Shown: positions 32,878-45,803 of the stretch, in pieces
How positions within the stretch are numbered: the first letter of the stretch is position 1
How the letters are laid out: each line of letters opens with the position of its first letter
NCBI GenBank assembly: GCA_964035545.1
Contig: OZ037768.1
Location: 13,888,175 to 13,952,174 of the forward strand
DNA from: Bugula neritina
Taxonomy: Eukaryota; Bryozoa; Gymnolaemata; Cheilostomatida; Bugulidae
DNA length: 64,000 bases
Direction of reading: 5' to 3'
The notes under the pieces: model-generated
What the model was told of the DNA's origin: nothing
Seen by the model: only the letters and a program-made list of their open reading frames with translations
Database searches by the model: none
Position numbers and translations under genes: made by a program

Positions 32878-33304
32878 GGTGTCATGCCAGATAGAGACTA
32901 AACTAAATTTCCTACTTAGACGCTAGTTATTTATTTTGGTAAAATGTATTTTCATGTGCAACTTATTTTAATATTATTGAAATATATGTATATTTAAATA
33001 AACTTGGATCAATTGCTTGTTATTTAGCACATAAATAAATTCTTTTGATTTGCATTAACTTATTAATTTTGTATATTATTTTATACATCTTGCCTGTTGT
33101 TTGAAAATATATTTTGCTAATAAGTATCCATTAAAGATAGTGTCTATTATTAATTGTATTACTATATTAGTATTAGTATTAGTATTAGTATATGTATTAG
33201 CTACATATAGCTATTAGCATATTAGCAATCAATTCATCAGTTATATAGGTAATATTAATATATATGGTAACAAAATAAAAACAGTGTCTCGCTGGGAGGA
33301 AACC
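32878..33304. mobile_element. hAT-like MITE copy 1
   Basis: The ends are GGTGTCATGCCAG on the left and, inverted, GGTTTCCTCCCAG on the right. Flanking 8-mers GTAATCAT and ATAATCAT match at 7 of 8 positions. The interior aligns with 45,804-46,315 (AAATATATGTATATTTAAATAAA, CACATAAATAAAT, CAGTTATATAGGT). There is no coding capacity. An internal TATTAG(TATTAG)n run lies at about 33,165-33,200. Confidence 0.72.
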
Positions 33305-33371
33305 ATAATCATATTAAGTATTTGGATGTCAACATTGCAGCAAATAAATCCAGACCGCAGTTGTGAGCAGC

Positions 33372-34020
33372 ACTTACTAGATTTCATGCTTTAACAGGTT
33401 TTTATTCGACTATAGTGCTTTTTATGGAAAAGGATGGCGCACAGCCTACTCTTTTTTGAGAAAATATTCATAATGTATGGGAAACTTTGAACACCTTGCA
33501 TGGGAAGTATTTTAAGCTGTAAGCCATTACAGCGGCTGAAGTAGAACAATTTGTTTATAAGTTTTATGGAGCAGGAAATCCATATATAGATGATGTCTGA
33601 TACACTGTATTTCGTTCACCGTCTAAAATAACTTAATAGAGTTTGCCTCCAACAAAAGATAAATTAAATTTGCATGTAAAAAGAGCAAATTATCAGGCAG
33701 CCATTTGGAGAAGGGTGACAACAGCCTATATTGATGCACTACCCCCAGAACATTATGAAAATATTGTTGAGAATCATGGCAACATAAATATAAAGTGGAT
33801 GATTCAAGCTTCCGTACCTGAACATGTATATTGCAAAGTTTAAACTGCTCCTGTAAGACCAGCTGCAACATATCAAGATGTGGATGTCAGAAATCTCAAA
33901 TGCAGTGCATACACTGATGTTTGTCAATGTAAAGATTGTCTGAGAAGAAGCTCTATATTGGGGAAGAAGCTGATGAGACTGATGGCAGTGACAATGGTGA
34001 CGAGAATACTTTTTCATAAT
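33372..34020 (+). pseudogene. Decayed nuclease-like transposon protein
   Basis: Translation across several stops shows FHALTGFYST, then AEVEQFVYKFYG, SLPPTKDKLN, HVKRANYQAAIWRR, and a Cys-rich end (CQCKDCLRR). I recall this order (HA-TG-D-S box, LPPT, H-x2-RA-x-YQ-x2-IW, Cys-rich C-terminus) from many uncharacterised invertebrate proteins found in repeats. The first box resembles the GCD-x-GxGK region of FEN1/Asteroid-like nucleases; that link is inference. At least five stops make it dead. It may be the protein once encoded by element G. Confidence 0.5.
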
Positions 34021-34368
34021 AAAGCACTATTTTTAGACATTTGTTATATATTTTGCTGCAACCAATTCGATTTTGATAATCTCTCATGCTTCTGTTCCTC
34101 TAAATAATTTTACAAAATCTTGTTGATTTTTGCAGACGTTTAACGGCTACCCACAGACTATATAGCAAATGGTTCACTTGGGCTGAGCTCAAAAGATTTC
34201 AATATATTTATTCATTTCAACATTTATTTTGTACTATAATTTTATAAATATAGTTTTTTCACACATCAGCATGACTTTGTTTTTATTTTTGTATAAATAG
34301 CTTGGTCATACATGATTATTCTGCATGCTTATGCCTCATGCAATATATGTCGATTCATAACAAACACA

Positions 34369-35090
34369 TATGTTTATATAAACAACTTGGTTTTAATTTG
34401 AGATAGCGTCTTGCAGTCTTTATAAATTCAATATCAGCATAGAATTCTAAGTAAGAGGCAATTATTTTTGGTATTTTAGCAAATATTTTTTCTTCAAGAT
34501 AGCTTGATAAAATTGGATACTATTTTGCACAATCCACATTTCTTTTTATCACCCATCTAAAATGTCGATTTGTTTTTTGCAATAACTTGAGTTTGGGTAA
34601 AGATAGAGTTCTAAGGTTTGTAGATTCAGAATCAGCACAAAATTCTGATCTAAAAACAACTTTTTTTGAGTGGCTATTTAGTAAAGTGTAATAAGCCAAA
34701 TTTTTGAGCACTTTTTGGGAGGTTACTTCTAGACTAGGCTATATATTATGTTTATATAAACAACGTGGTTATAATTTGAGATAGCCTCTTGCAGCCTTTA
34801 AATTCAGTATCAGCATAGAATTCTAAGTAAGAGGCAATTATTTTTGGTATTTCAACAAATATTTTTTCTTCAAGATAGCTTGATAAAATTGGATACTATT
34901 TTGCACAATTCACAAATGCCGATTTGTTTTTTGCAATATCTTGAGTTTGGGTAGAGATAGAATTCTAGAGTTTATAGATTCAGAATCAGCACAAAATTTT
35001 GATCTAGAAACAACTTTTTTTGAGTGGCCACCTAGTAAAGTGTAATAAGCCAATTTTTTGAGCACTTTTTGGGAGGTTACTTCTAGACTA
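34369..35090. repeat. Tandem duplication of the right end of element G
   Basis: Copy 1 (34,369-34,738) and copy 2 (34,746-35,090) both run from ATGTTTATATAAACAAC to GGAGGTTACTTCTAGACTA, with close similarity throughout and one 20-bp deletion in copy 2. Each ends with a full TIR. Confidence 0.88.
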
Positions 35091-35404
35091 TATCTTTCCG
35101 GTGGTAGTTTGTTAGCGACACAGTGTTATATGCTTACTCTTCTCTGTGTTTTTATAATTTCTTTCGTTCTAGCTAATGATCATACAATCATTAGCAACTT
35201 ACATCAACAGCTTGTGCAGTTGGATAGTAGCCTTGGATAGTTAGGTTTAGTAAGTTGTTTGCATAGATATTGTCAAGTGATGTAGCTTTTCTCACTCATG
35301 TTATGTTATTTACTCTTGTATTATTTGTACTAAATAAACTCTGTCTATACTCAATACTCTACGTCTGGGTTATCAGCATTCAGTTTTAAATACCCACATA
35401 ATTA

Positions 35405-36000
35405 GTGAATAGCACAAATTCCCAACAGTGTTATGTAGTGAAAAAAGTTCACATTTGTGAATGTGCTACTGTCATTTCATTAGATGAGATGACAAAGGAT
35501 CTTCTGCCACAGTCCGCTACACAAAATAAAAAACATCTTGATGGAAAGAACAGATCTGTGAAACAAAATTTGTACTGCATCAGCTATACAAATTATTACC
35601 TGCCTGTATATTTGAACACCAAATCAAATTAGTGATCCCTAAACAATAATCACATAAACATTAAATACTTGTATTTTTAGCAAATACATGCATCTCTCCT
35701 ATCTCTGTTCTAAACAATCTCATAGAGTTGATCACATTTTTTATACCCACATAATTCATGCCTACATCATACCCGGCATTCCATCCAAGTTGTTTTCATC
35801 TAGAGTTGTGTTCTCTCTGCATAGGTTTGAGGAATCACTGTTAACATAAATTTTTGGCTGGGTAGCATATCTGAAACTATTTTAATAAAAAAATTAACAA
35901 ACATAAGACATTGCTACTTCTAATAAACACAAGTTTCTATCGTGTAGTTTATTCAGTCTAATGTCATGTCAAGAAATAGTTTTTGCAAATAATTATGTTG
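35405..36000 (+). repeat. Dispersed repeat copy 2 with exon-like open frame
   Basis: The part 35,740-36,000 aligns with 7,300-7,575. The open frame at 35,405-35,632 encodes SLDEMTKDL and NRSVKQN, resembling peptides at 4.97-6.5 kb. This suggests a scattered multi-copy sequence, possibly derived from a gene. No function is claimed. Confidence 0.4.
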
Positions 36001-36690
36001 AAAATTTAGATTATATTTAATATTTTATCTGTCCAGACAATTTTTCAAAATCACACTTATTTAGCCAACTAAAAGTCTGTTTTTATTCACTTCATCTTAT
36101 AACATTTTATTAGCTTCAAGCGTCTTTGTTGTGTGGTCTCTAGTGGTACCTATCTTAAAATTGGTGATTTGAAATTGCTGGGTTATTCGAAACTTTTAAC
36201 TTGTAATAAATAGTCAAAATATAATATCAGTATAAGTTTATTGAACATGTTAATGTTGTATTTCTATAAACCTTTGGAAATGTATAACATATGACCAAGT
36301 TATGATATTACACCATGATTTTGCTACCATATTTATACTTTAACAAATAATTTTTTTAATTCAACAGAAAGTTTTGTATGAAATGTTTTGTGTTTACAAG
36401 TAATAAAAATACTCTATAAATATTATAAGAAATATATCATTTACATTCAACTAGGTATACAATATAAACATTGTAATGTATTTAAATATATAACATAATC
36501 AAGCATTTTCCTGTCTAATGTAACAATTATTATGCTCGTAGTTTGTTATATGACAAATGCAATACAATAGTGGTATGCAATGGGCTGAAGGACAGAACGT
36601 TATAACGACAACATAGAACTCTTTAGTCATCACCAAATTTGCATTCCTTTCTGAAAAAAATCTGTCACAAGAGGTGGCTGGTTAACTGAC
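36001..36690. other. AT-rich DNA 3' of UBE2Q
   Basis: No features were recognised. It should contain the 3' UTR of the minus-strand UBE2Q gene, but no clear polyadenylation signal was located. Confidence 0.4.
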
Positions 36691-36691
36691 T

Positions 36692-39600
36692 CTATCCATC
36701 TTCCTGGGGAGGTGTATACCAGCCTGCAACAAGCATTAGGCAAATCATGGACAGTGTAATCAGACCAATGATAGACTTTAAAATATACAAGTAGAGCGAG
36801 TAGACTTATTGCAACATCTAAAGGTAATGGCTGTTTAACGAGGGTGCAGTTGAATAGGTGTAGTATTTATACAAAACAATAATTCTACACTTAACAATGC
36901 TAACAAGTACCAAACCTTTCTTTTCATGTATTTGCACAAGATGCCGATGTGACTGCTGAGCTCTACTCAGACTGTATTGACCTCTAGGGGAGGAATTGAA
37001 AGCAATTCTTGCCTTTCCTTTTACAAGTGTTGCAGAAACTTGAAGGATAAGTGATTCCAGATTGTACGCACTACTCCAACCCTGTGAAAATTTATTATTT
37101 ACTTCAGCTTATCATTGCTCATCTTCTAACAGCTATTTTTAACAGCGCCTAGTAGTCTAGAAGTAACCTCCAATTATCTTTCACTCATCACACTCCAAGG
37201 GGTGGCCACACACTTTCTTTAGGAATGGGGAGTTTTAAGGGTCCTAATTAATCTGTGAAAACTCTAGACTGTTCCATGCACCCAGTTAGCCACAAAATCT
37301 CCTCAAATGTTTGAAATTAATTAGGGGTTGTCTTCTCCAAAATTTTGTCTAATTTAGATGAATATCTTAGAATTATTAAAACTAATTTAGTTTATATACA
37401 CGTAAAAAAAATTGCAGATGACCAAAACGATCAAATAACAAACACCACACAGTATCAAGTGTTTTAGGAAGAACAGAGCCAGAGTTGACCAACTAAGGTT
37501 CCCTCCAGACATATGCACATGTATGCACTACGCCCAGTCCTAGAGGACAATGCGTTTTACCTGAGTTGTAAGCAGCTCCATACAAATAGCACCACCTGTG
37601 AGCACATAGCCTCCTTGTATTATAGGAGCTATTACTCGCACAAATGGAGGCACAAATGGAAAATTGCTCTGCAATAATAAAATCAGTCCATGAGGTGAGT
37701 AAATATAATTAACAATAAATTGGAATGTCACAGAACAGAACATGCAGTATTCAAAAATAGACATGAATACATTTGAGTGTCAAACAGGCTCACATGCTTT
37801 TATGCAGAATTGAGTTTCTACAACTTTGCAGTACTAGCATTCTAGAGCAAGTCCATACAAGATTGCAGTTTATTGGAGTACAAAGAAACAATGGAACAAA
37901 TTATAATATGAATATCAGCTATTAAATCATGGTGTGTCAGATAGACCGGTTATAAAGTCTTCTTAAAAATCACCCAAACCTCATTATTGAATAAAAAGCA
38001 GTAACATAATTATGTCATATATGCATTGTTGACTTATACACTAATTTAACTAAACTAAATTAAACACAAATCACAACCCAACTGAAGTTTATAACACGTG
38101 AAGATCATCTCCAGATATACAAACTTTCAACTATTATTGATGACAAACAGCAATTTTTGGAGCAATTTTTTAAATTACACTATTCACAATAAACTGAACA
38201 TTTTGGATCAATATAAACACAGCGATTTGAAGTTTAATAACAAATTGAATAGCTTTTGAATAGCCATTCTTGATACCCAAACAATGACTAAATTTTGCAG
38301 GCTCTATGCAATATGCAAATATTGAAAATGGTTAATCGTTTTCCTACAGATTATGTCCCAGGAATCTGCTATCAGAGTAATCAAGATAAAAATGAGTAAA
38401 ATAAGAAATATGTACGTTAACACAGAATGATGACTTATTGCTGAATAATACACTACCTTATATGAAATATTGAGATATATAAAATCTTTTCCCTCTTTCT
38501 CTTTATAACTAACGAGATCATTCGCCAATTGACTGTCTGGGTCAACTCTAACAACAAAAATAAGTACAAATTAGGCAACACATAGGCAATAATAAAATAT
38601 GCATAAGCATTGTTTTTGATAGAACACTTTGCAAACGCAAAACAGTCAAAAAATCAGGCTAATCTAGAATTACTCTCATGATTTGTCAACAAAATCTTAT
38701 CTAACTTTGCTTGACTCAAAATTAGTTGTCCCACACTATTTTAAATCTGTAGCAAATGTAAATTATAGAATCTTGTCATTTAGTTTGAGTCATGAATTGT
38801 ACTCAGTTTGAGTGGGGAGGCATGGGCTCACAAAATATGCAATAATATTTGCTTGAGCACAGAACTCTATCACTGTTTTCAGTTGTATGAATGATATTTT
38901 GTATATTTAATAATACAAACATATAAATAAATAAGCCTTAATACAGCAAATGCCATTATAGTCAAAACACCTCAACTTAGTAGTTTAATATAATAAGATG
39001 TAACCTAAGTACTTAAGATGTGCTGCAAGTTTCAAGTATGTTTTATATGTAGAAAAACCAACTTCAAAATGAAGAAATGTACGCATTGTAGTTTTATGAC
39101 CTTATAGGGCTAGAATGTTTTCATTAGCAAAAGAAGAGAAACTTCTTACAAAAAAACATGACTTACTTGAAAAGCTTGACATTCCAATCGTATAGGCAAT
39201 CATTTACTAATTCCACATCGTAGATGCCTGTAAAAGAATTAAAGAGAAATAGCAACAAAAAGATCCCGCGAACCGGATTTGAACCGGTGACCTAAGGATT
39301 ACTAGCAGGAGTTACCTCCCGTACCACTACAGTCCTCCGCTCTACCAACTGAGCTATCGCGGGTTACCTATTATGCTGAAGGTTAAGGAATGACTTATAA
39401 GCATCGCCTCTAATCTACACGGCTGATAAAATCTATATATTTTTACTACAAATTGCAACATATTAATTTGAGGAAATGAAATCAGTGGGAGCAAAGTTGC
39501 AACAATGCCTGAAACTAATAATACCTACTCACAAATCAAAATGCATGAAAAAAGTATTCTTCAAGAATTTTTATTACAAATTAGAACATTGAATGTTCAG

Positions 39601-42600
39601 GAAAAATAAATTTTACATCTTACCCAATGAATTAAAATATAATTTGAGATAATGGGTTTCAAGAACGAAAATTGTTTTCAAGAGATTCATTAAATTAACA
39701 CAAGCTAGTAGGCAATCATATAATGACATTACACTATGTATTGTTTTTACTTTGATAATTGAGCTAACCGTTTTTATAACTCTCAGATCTGTAAATGTCT
39801 CGGAGCTCCTTCATTAATCTATCAGTTGCTTGCACAGAGCCAGTAGGCTGTCCTTTTAGGTAGTCTTGTCGCTGCATCTGCTTGAGCTTCTCCAACTCTT
39901 GAACATTTTTAGAGGCTGCAGAAAATATTGAATGCTTGCCAAAATTATCATACAACAAACAAAAACCATGGTTGCATCTCTGTAGTGGGAAATTGAAGGC
40001 ATATTAGCAGGTGAATATGCAGTAGTAGCAAGTGAATATGCAGTAGTAGCAAGTGAATATGCAGTAGTAACAGGTGAATATGCAGTAGTAACAGGTGAAT
40101 ATGCAGTAGTAGCAAGTGAATATTCAGTAGTAACAGGTGAATATGCAGTAGTAGCAGGTGAATATGCAGTAGTAACAGGTGAATATGCAGTAGTAACAGG
40201 TGAATATGCAGTAGTAGCAGGTGAATATACAGTAGTAACAGGTGAATATACAGTAGTAGCAGGTGAATATACAGTAGTAACAGGTGAATATGCAGTAGTA
40301 GCAGGTGAATATACAGTAGTAACAGGTGAATATACAGTAGTAGCAGGTGAATATACAGTAGTAACAGGTAAATATTCAGTAGTAGCAGGTGAATATACAG
40401 TAGTAACAGGTGAATATGCAGTAGTAGCAGGTGAATATACAGTAGTAACAGGTGAATATACAGTAGTAACAGGTGAATATACAGTAGTAACAAGTGAATA
40501 TAGCTGCCAAATGACATGTGTACTGAACAGGCCTATAATCTGTTCAATGATATTAACTAGTGACTTCCTGAATTCATTATAAACCTTTCAATTGGCCAAC
40601 TTTTATGTTTTCTAGCAGTCAGCTTTTTGATGGAAAACTAAGTCCAGTAAAAACAGTAGAGACCAGCCAGTACTAAACTCTGTTCAACAAATTACAACAT
40701 GCATTAGACAAGGAACTGCTGAGGTAGTGAATTGCACAACTCTCACTAGTGACTAGGACACCATTACTTGTGCTATCAAGGGGGATGGGGATTGCCAGTA
40801 AACACTGCCACAACATTATCAACAGCAGCAGTAGAATACAATAAGTTATTATCAAATGTTAAATTTATTTCCTTCTAAATCCTAACAGCCATGGTGCATT
40901 TATACCTTTGTTGAAAAAAAGCACAGTTTCAGTTAACAGCACTCCTCTGAGCACCCATTTGTAACTTTAGTGAAACTTGTGAAATCATATTGATAACTCA
41001 CTTTTTAATAGTAAAATATGACCTTCTTACTCGCTATTTGATGCTCTTTGAAAACATAATGAACTAGTTGAACTGACAGCATAAAAAACGATAATTGAAA
41101 ATAGCAGCAAATATAATTATAAACATGAATGCAGATATCTACAAGGAGTTATCATTCCCTTTGATTGTTAATTTGAAATGGGTTGTGTAATTTATCACAA
41201 ATCAAAAATTTTGACGAATGGCTTTTACAATGCAATGCAACTCGTGGCAAAATTTTCAACTCGCTCAAATTGCATTTCTGACAGAAAATCGGGAAGGTAT
41301 GAGTATAAACACAACTTCAGGATATTTTACCAGGCACACAACACATGAAAAAATGTCGCTAAAACATATGCTGAGAATAAGTTGCCCACTGCCGAGGTGT
41401 TAAAAAGCAGATATTATAGAGTGAGAAGATAATGTGTACGGTACAAAGTTACTAAATATAGTTGGTAACCAGCCACCTTACCAATTCCATTGTATTCTTT
41501 ATTCACCAGAGAAGAATCGCTAGAGTTTCCAGACACTGGATTAACTTCGTCTACAGGAACTTCATCCTCGTCACTTTCTTCAGACAAAAACTCCATCAGC
41601 TCATCTTCGTCACTACTATCAGCTATATCTGAACTTTCTTCATCTCTTTTCTGATATACAACATTCACCCATAACAATTTACTATTTCTCACCTTTCTCC
41701 GCCATTTCCGGATCAAGCAGCGGCCATAACAATTTACTATGTCCAATAATAAATTATCAGATCGGCAAATTTTTTAAATTGCATACATACATGGTCAGCT
41801 GACAGCTACATGAACGTCACTCTAAGATACACCACGTTATAAACTGCATTCACAAGCATAAACAATAAGATTGCCTTAACTACAACCTTAATAAATATGT
41901 TAAATCAACATTTGTCCTTCTCGAAATTGGAATCTTACATTTTCAGTTTACCCTAACCTGTGGATTTAAATAGCATAAACCATCATAGATTGTATAAAAA
42001 GAAAGTTGATTTATATTTCACTAAAACTTCAGAAAAACTTTTTCGCATGTATATCACTTACTATTGAAGGTAGTAGGAGACTTTCAACTCCAGGAGGAAC
42101 CAGTAAATTGTGTAGCTCACATAGTTTTTTCACTAAATTACCAGCTTGTGCTTTTATCTACAAAAATAATATTTGTAACCGATTCTATTAGAATTATAAT
42201 TATTTGAAACATTTTATCATTTTTGTATATGATATGGAATTGCACACAATGTGTTTGCTTACATTGCCACAAACAGCATTGTCTTGAATTTCTGATATTG
42301 CCACCTCAACAAGCATATTTTCCTTCTCACAAAACCATATGGGATTACTCTGTGGATCCTAAAAAATCGTAACTTAATACTGCATTGATATGCCAAATCG
42401 TATAGAACACATACATTATTTCAATATCAAAGTTACAACATACTACAACATACACATGGTTTATACAACCCCCAAAAAAACTTTAAACATAGGATCAAAA
42501 ATTTAAAACGAACACGAAAAGCCAAATTAGAACATCCTCAATTTTTGTGCAACTATTCATTCTTCATAATAGAAAATTGCAAACTTGTAAAAACAAATAC

Positions 42601-44159
42601 TGCACAATTTGCTTTGTATCATTTAGCCAATATGGATGGAAGCTTTATGCAAAGGTATTTTCTTAATTTAAGCGGCTAAAATACACAGTTAAATAATTAC
42701 AGCTGCTAAAAAGGTGGTTATTTGAGTTAGTATAAAAGTATAAAAACAATCTACTTCAAAACACTATCTGCCTAAGGATAAAAAAACTCTAGTAAAAATA
42801 GCTAAACGATAGAACTCTAACATGTTTTTCACTATAAAACACAAGTTTTTGAAAACAGTTACACAAAGGTAGTTGGGGAACAATTGAGAACCGTAGCTAT
42901 GAGTTTCAAGCTGGCAGACCTCTATGACTACCGTCTCAAATCTGGAATACTAGAATACAGAGTACTGAACACAGACAACTTTGCGGAATTGTCAACAGTC
43001 ATTAACTGTATATTCAGTCTTTGTAAACAATTCATGATATTAGAATTATAAACTCAAAACTAGTTGGCAACCTGTTATAACAATTTTTAAAGTGTAAAAG
43101 ATAAAGTTACCGCACAGATTTTTTCTTCTAGTATTTGTGAAAAAACGACATTTTAGAATGGTGTTTTAAATATTTACAACCAAATTTCATTTAAAGACTC
43201 ATCAAATTCTTATAATTTTAAATGGATAAAATATTTAGTCATATTGCTAACAATATAATTACAGCTGAGCTCTAGGAAGTCATTTTGCATTATACACATA
43301 ATATCAAATGATGCTGGGTGTTATTAACCAATTTATAATAACTCACTACCCTACTAAAGAACTTGTCCTCAAACAACAAAAGTACTCATCATAATGACAT
43401 TCCTTTCAATTCACTATTACTATAATAAACTAAAATTGTAAATATCGGCAGCACAAGTTCGTAGAGCAACACAATGGCTAGCATATAACATAAAGTATAA
43501 TTTGAATAAAAGTTAGAAAGAGTGACATATCTACAGTTTAGTTATCGTACCAGAAAATTCACTAGTTAGGCTGGCTGAGGAGCACATCAAGCCAGTAGAA
43601 TACAAATGGAATAAAATGAATATTAAGATGTAATAAAAATGTTGTGCCACACAAAAGCTGAAGTAGAAGCATTATAGAAGAACCACTAAACCAGTCACAA
43701 AAATTGATAATTAATAAATTAAATACCAGTTTCAACATAGAACCAAACATGAATAACCCATAAAAGTATTATTTTTATAATAGTTTTTTAAACATGGGTA
43801 TTCACTAATGATTTGGCAGGAAAAAAACTTTGTACATATCACCATTACACAATCACAAAAACGAAAAAGTATTACCTGAATAAGACAAAGTCAAAGTGTT
43901 GGTAATACTCATTGCCAGGCATACTAAAGTTTGAACATTACCTAGTTAGGTAGTAAAGCATATACTCATAGACTGTGACTACCACTATGCTACTTACTGT
44001 GATATTTGCATGGATTACAATTTTGTCATCAGGAGATGGAATAAATGTACATGTGAGATCATCAACAGTTGCAGAATTTATTTGAAAGACATCATGGTTT
44101 TGTGTGAACACATTTTCCAAACATTTCAGATCCTCTTTCAATTTCGCATAACAAGCCAT
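36692..44159 (-). CDS. UBE2Q: Ubiquitin-conjugating enzyme E2 Q (UBE2Q1/2 orthologue)
   Basis: Ten minus-strand exons join in phase to 375 codons, the length I recall for human UBE2Q2: 44159-43998, 42358-42263, 42157-42062, 41650-41482, 39915-39769, 39227-39167, 38547-38457, 37668-37561, 37081-36916, 36723-36692. Residues 1-118 form the RWD-like N-terminal domain (PIWF motif in exon 2). Residues 119-174 are an acidic Ser/Asp/Glu linker. The UBC domain starts near residue 195 ([18 protein letters not shown]). The catalytic Cys303 lies in GGAICMELL (37,582-37,584). The C-terminus [10 protein letters not shown] is family-typical. The enzyme should accept ubiquitin from E1 as a thioester and pass it to substrates. 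The start ATG 44,159 is preferred over an upstream in-frame ATG by similarity to the family. Exons 5 and 9 use weaker donors, GTTAGC and GTTTGG. Confidence 0.96.
37153..37440 (+). repeat. Element G left-end fragment in a UBE2Q intron
   Basis: TAGTCTAGAAGTAACCTCC and the next ~280 bases match the left end of element G at 31,481-31,760 (shared GGGTCCTAATTAATCTGTG and CTCTAGACTGTTC). It lies in the intron between UBE2Q exons 8 and 9. No matching right end was found nearby. Confidence 0.8.
39264..39363 (-). tRNA. tRNA-Tyr: tRNA-Tyr(GTA) with 27-nt intron
   Basis: On the minus strand the acceptor stem CCCGCGA/TCGCGGG is perfect, the D arm reads TAGCTCAGTTGGTAGAGC, and the T arm reads ACCGG-TTCAAAT-CCGGT. 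The anticodon loop is CTGTAG followed by a 27-nt insertion (TGGTACGG to GCTAGTA) at the canonical position 37/38 and then ATCCTTAGGT. The mature length is 73 nt including discriminator A. Introns at this position are standard for eukaryotic tRNA-Tyr. It lies within UBE2Q intron 5 on the same strand. Confidence 0.95.
40005..40503. repeat. 21-bp minisatellite in UBE2Q intron 4
   Basis: About 24 units of CAGTAGTARCAGGTGAATATR alternate mainly between two variants (TAGCAGG and TAACAGG). As the period is a multiple of three, one frame stays open and would give a (H/Y)IHLLLL repeat. This is taken as a by-product, since the array sits between well-supported UBE2Q exons. Confidence 0.93.
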
Positions 44160-45309
44160 TTTGATTCTGAGTTCTCTTACTCTCAGTTTCAACTTTCACT
44201 CTAAATCTAAGTCAAACTTCTAACCTCCGAATGTTCTAAGAGCTACTGCTTGTCCTACAAATACAAAAACTAGTCTTCATTTAACAATCAATATTAAAAA
44301 ATATCATTAGCATTACTATAAATATAAGACTAAATTTAACTTTAACTTCAACCTGTTTTGAAAGTTTTACTTTTAACTTCTAAATAATGATTAGCATTAG
44401 TGAACTAGTTTAAACGTTAATGTATTACTGTTAGTATTACTATGAGTATTAGCAACACTAATAGTAACACTATATAACAATACTAATATAGTGATAGCGA
44501 TAATAATCGTTACTAATAGTGGTAGTGATACTCAGCGATAGTAATATTGTAAGAGTAATACTATACTCATAGTTTAGACTGTATATAATACCATTATTAT
44601 GCTTAGTCGGATGTCTCATACAGCAATGCAGTATAATGAGTATACTAATGCTTATAAATTACTGTTAGCCATACTCAGTCTTAGAGTTTTACTTTTAGTC
44701 TGCTACTGTTACTGTTAAACTTCATGCTTATTATTACTATAAGTATACCTAACTATTACCATAACTATAAGTATAGTAATACCTACTAATAATCTTTGAG
44801 ACTTATTATAGTAATCAAATAATAATATGAAATAAGAATATCAATATAGACGCAGTGTTGCAGTTATGGTCCGATACTAATAGCATTAAGGTTAAGTAAA
44901 CATAACTATATGACTTAAAGTTATATTCATAATGATAATCATATAATAATTTTATAAAGGGATAGTATCACCATTAGTATTACTATTAGTATAACTATAA
45001 GTACAAACTATCCTATGACTATTGTACTATTCTAATAGTAATAGTAACTATAATAAATATAAATAAACATTATAATGAATATAATAGTAAAACTATAACC
45101 ATAAGTATAATTATTGGTCAATGCTGCACTTACTTACTATAACTTAGAATTAGAGTAAAGCTAAAAGTAGATGTAATAATGTATTATTTTAATCATAATG
45201 TAAAAATAAAAATCACCTTCAACTCCAATACTATTGTCTATTAGACTTACTCTAACACTATGTTACTGTTAGTAACTTAGTATGGGTTACTTTCGTTTTG
45301 CACACAAGT

Positions 45310-45795
45310 CATTTCGTACACTGGTCATTTCATACACTGGTCATTTCGTACACAAACTGCTGTCCATTTCGTACACAAAATGAATAATAAATCAATTTAC
45401 TGGATAACCACTTGAATGATACTAGTTTACTTATTTATTGCATTTAATTCCTCTACTAATAGTCACTATTAGTATAAGTATGAGTGTTACGACTTAAAGT
45501 TTAATCTATATTAATCTTTAATGTTACGATTTTTAATTTTAGTATTAGTATAAGATCAAGTATAAGTATTAAACAACCGTTATGGTTATGATATTAACTG
45601 AGTTTAACCTAAACATTTTGATTTACTAAAAGTTATTTACTCATTACCTTTTAGTTTTGACTAAGAGTAAGTCTAACTGCCAAGTTGTAACAAATGTGTA
45701 TTTTAGTAAATTTATAGTGATGTGTACCATGTACAAAACAACCTATAAGATGTATACGAAACGACCTGAAAAGGTGGGTACGGAACAAGTTGAGT
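45310..45795. mobile_element. Possible foldback element with CATTTCGTACAC repeats
   Basis: The left side has four near-copies of GTCATTTCGTACACTG (45,308-45,378). The right side at 45,722-45,795 has inverted relatives (GTATACGAAACGACCTG, GGGTACGGAACAAG). The MITE at 45,804 lies just beyond. A foldback structure is suggested but the ends are not defined. Confidence 0.35.
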
Positions 45796-45803
45796 ACGAC
45801 ATA

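Larger units (their letters stand above)
31481..35090. mobile_element. TIR-bounded DNA element G, decayed
   Basis: The left end TAGTCTAGAAGTAAC (31,481-31,495) is repeated exactly in inverted orientation at the right end (35,076-35,090). Both ends have further inverted similarity inwards, such as GGTGGCCAC. A 37,153-37,440 copy of the left end occurs in a UBE2Q intron, so it is a family. Inside are a MITE (32,878-33,304), a protein remnant (33,372-34,020) and a duplicated right end. The left flank ends in TAT and the right flank starts TAT, a possible 3-bp target duplication. The superfamily is not assigned. Confidence 0.6.

Noticed and set aside
40005-40503. CRISPR-like array
   Set aside because: Units are contiguous without unique spacers, and the DNA is eukaryotic; it is a minisatellite.
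39948-40517. Minus-strand 189-codon frame of (H/Y)IHLLLL repeats
   Set aside because: It is produced by the 21-bp minisatellite in the intron between UBE2Q exons 4 and 5; there is no coding evidence.
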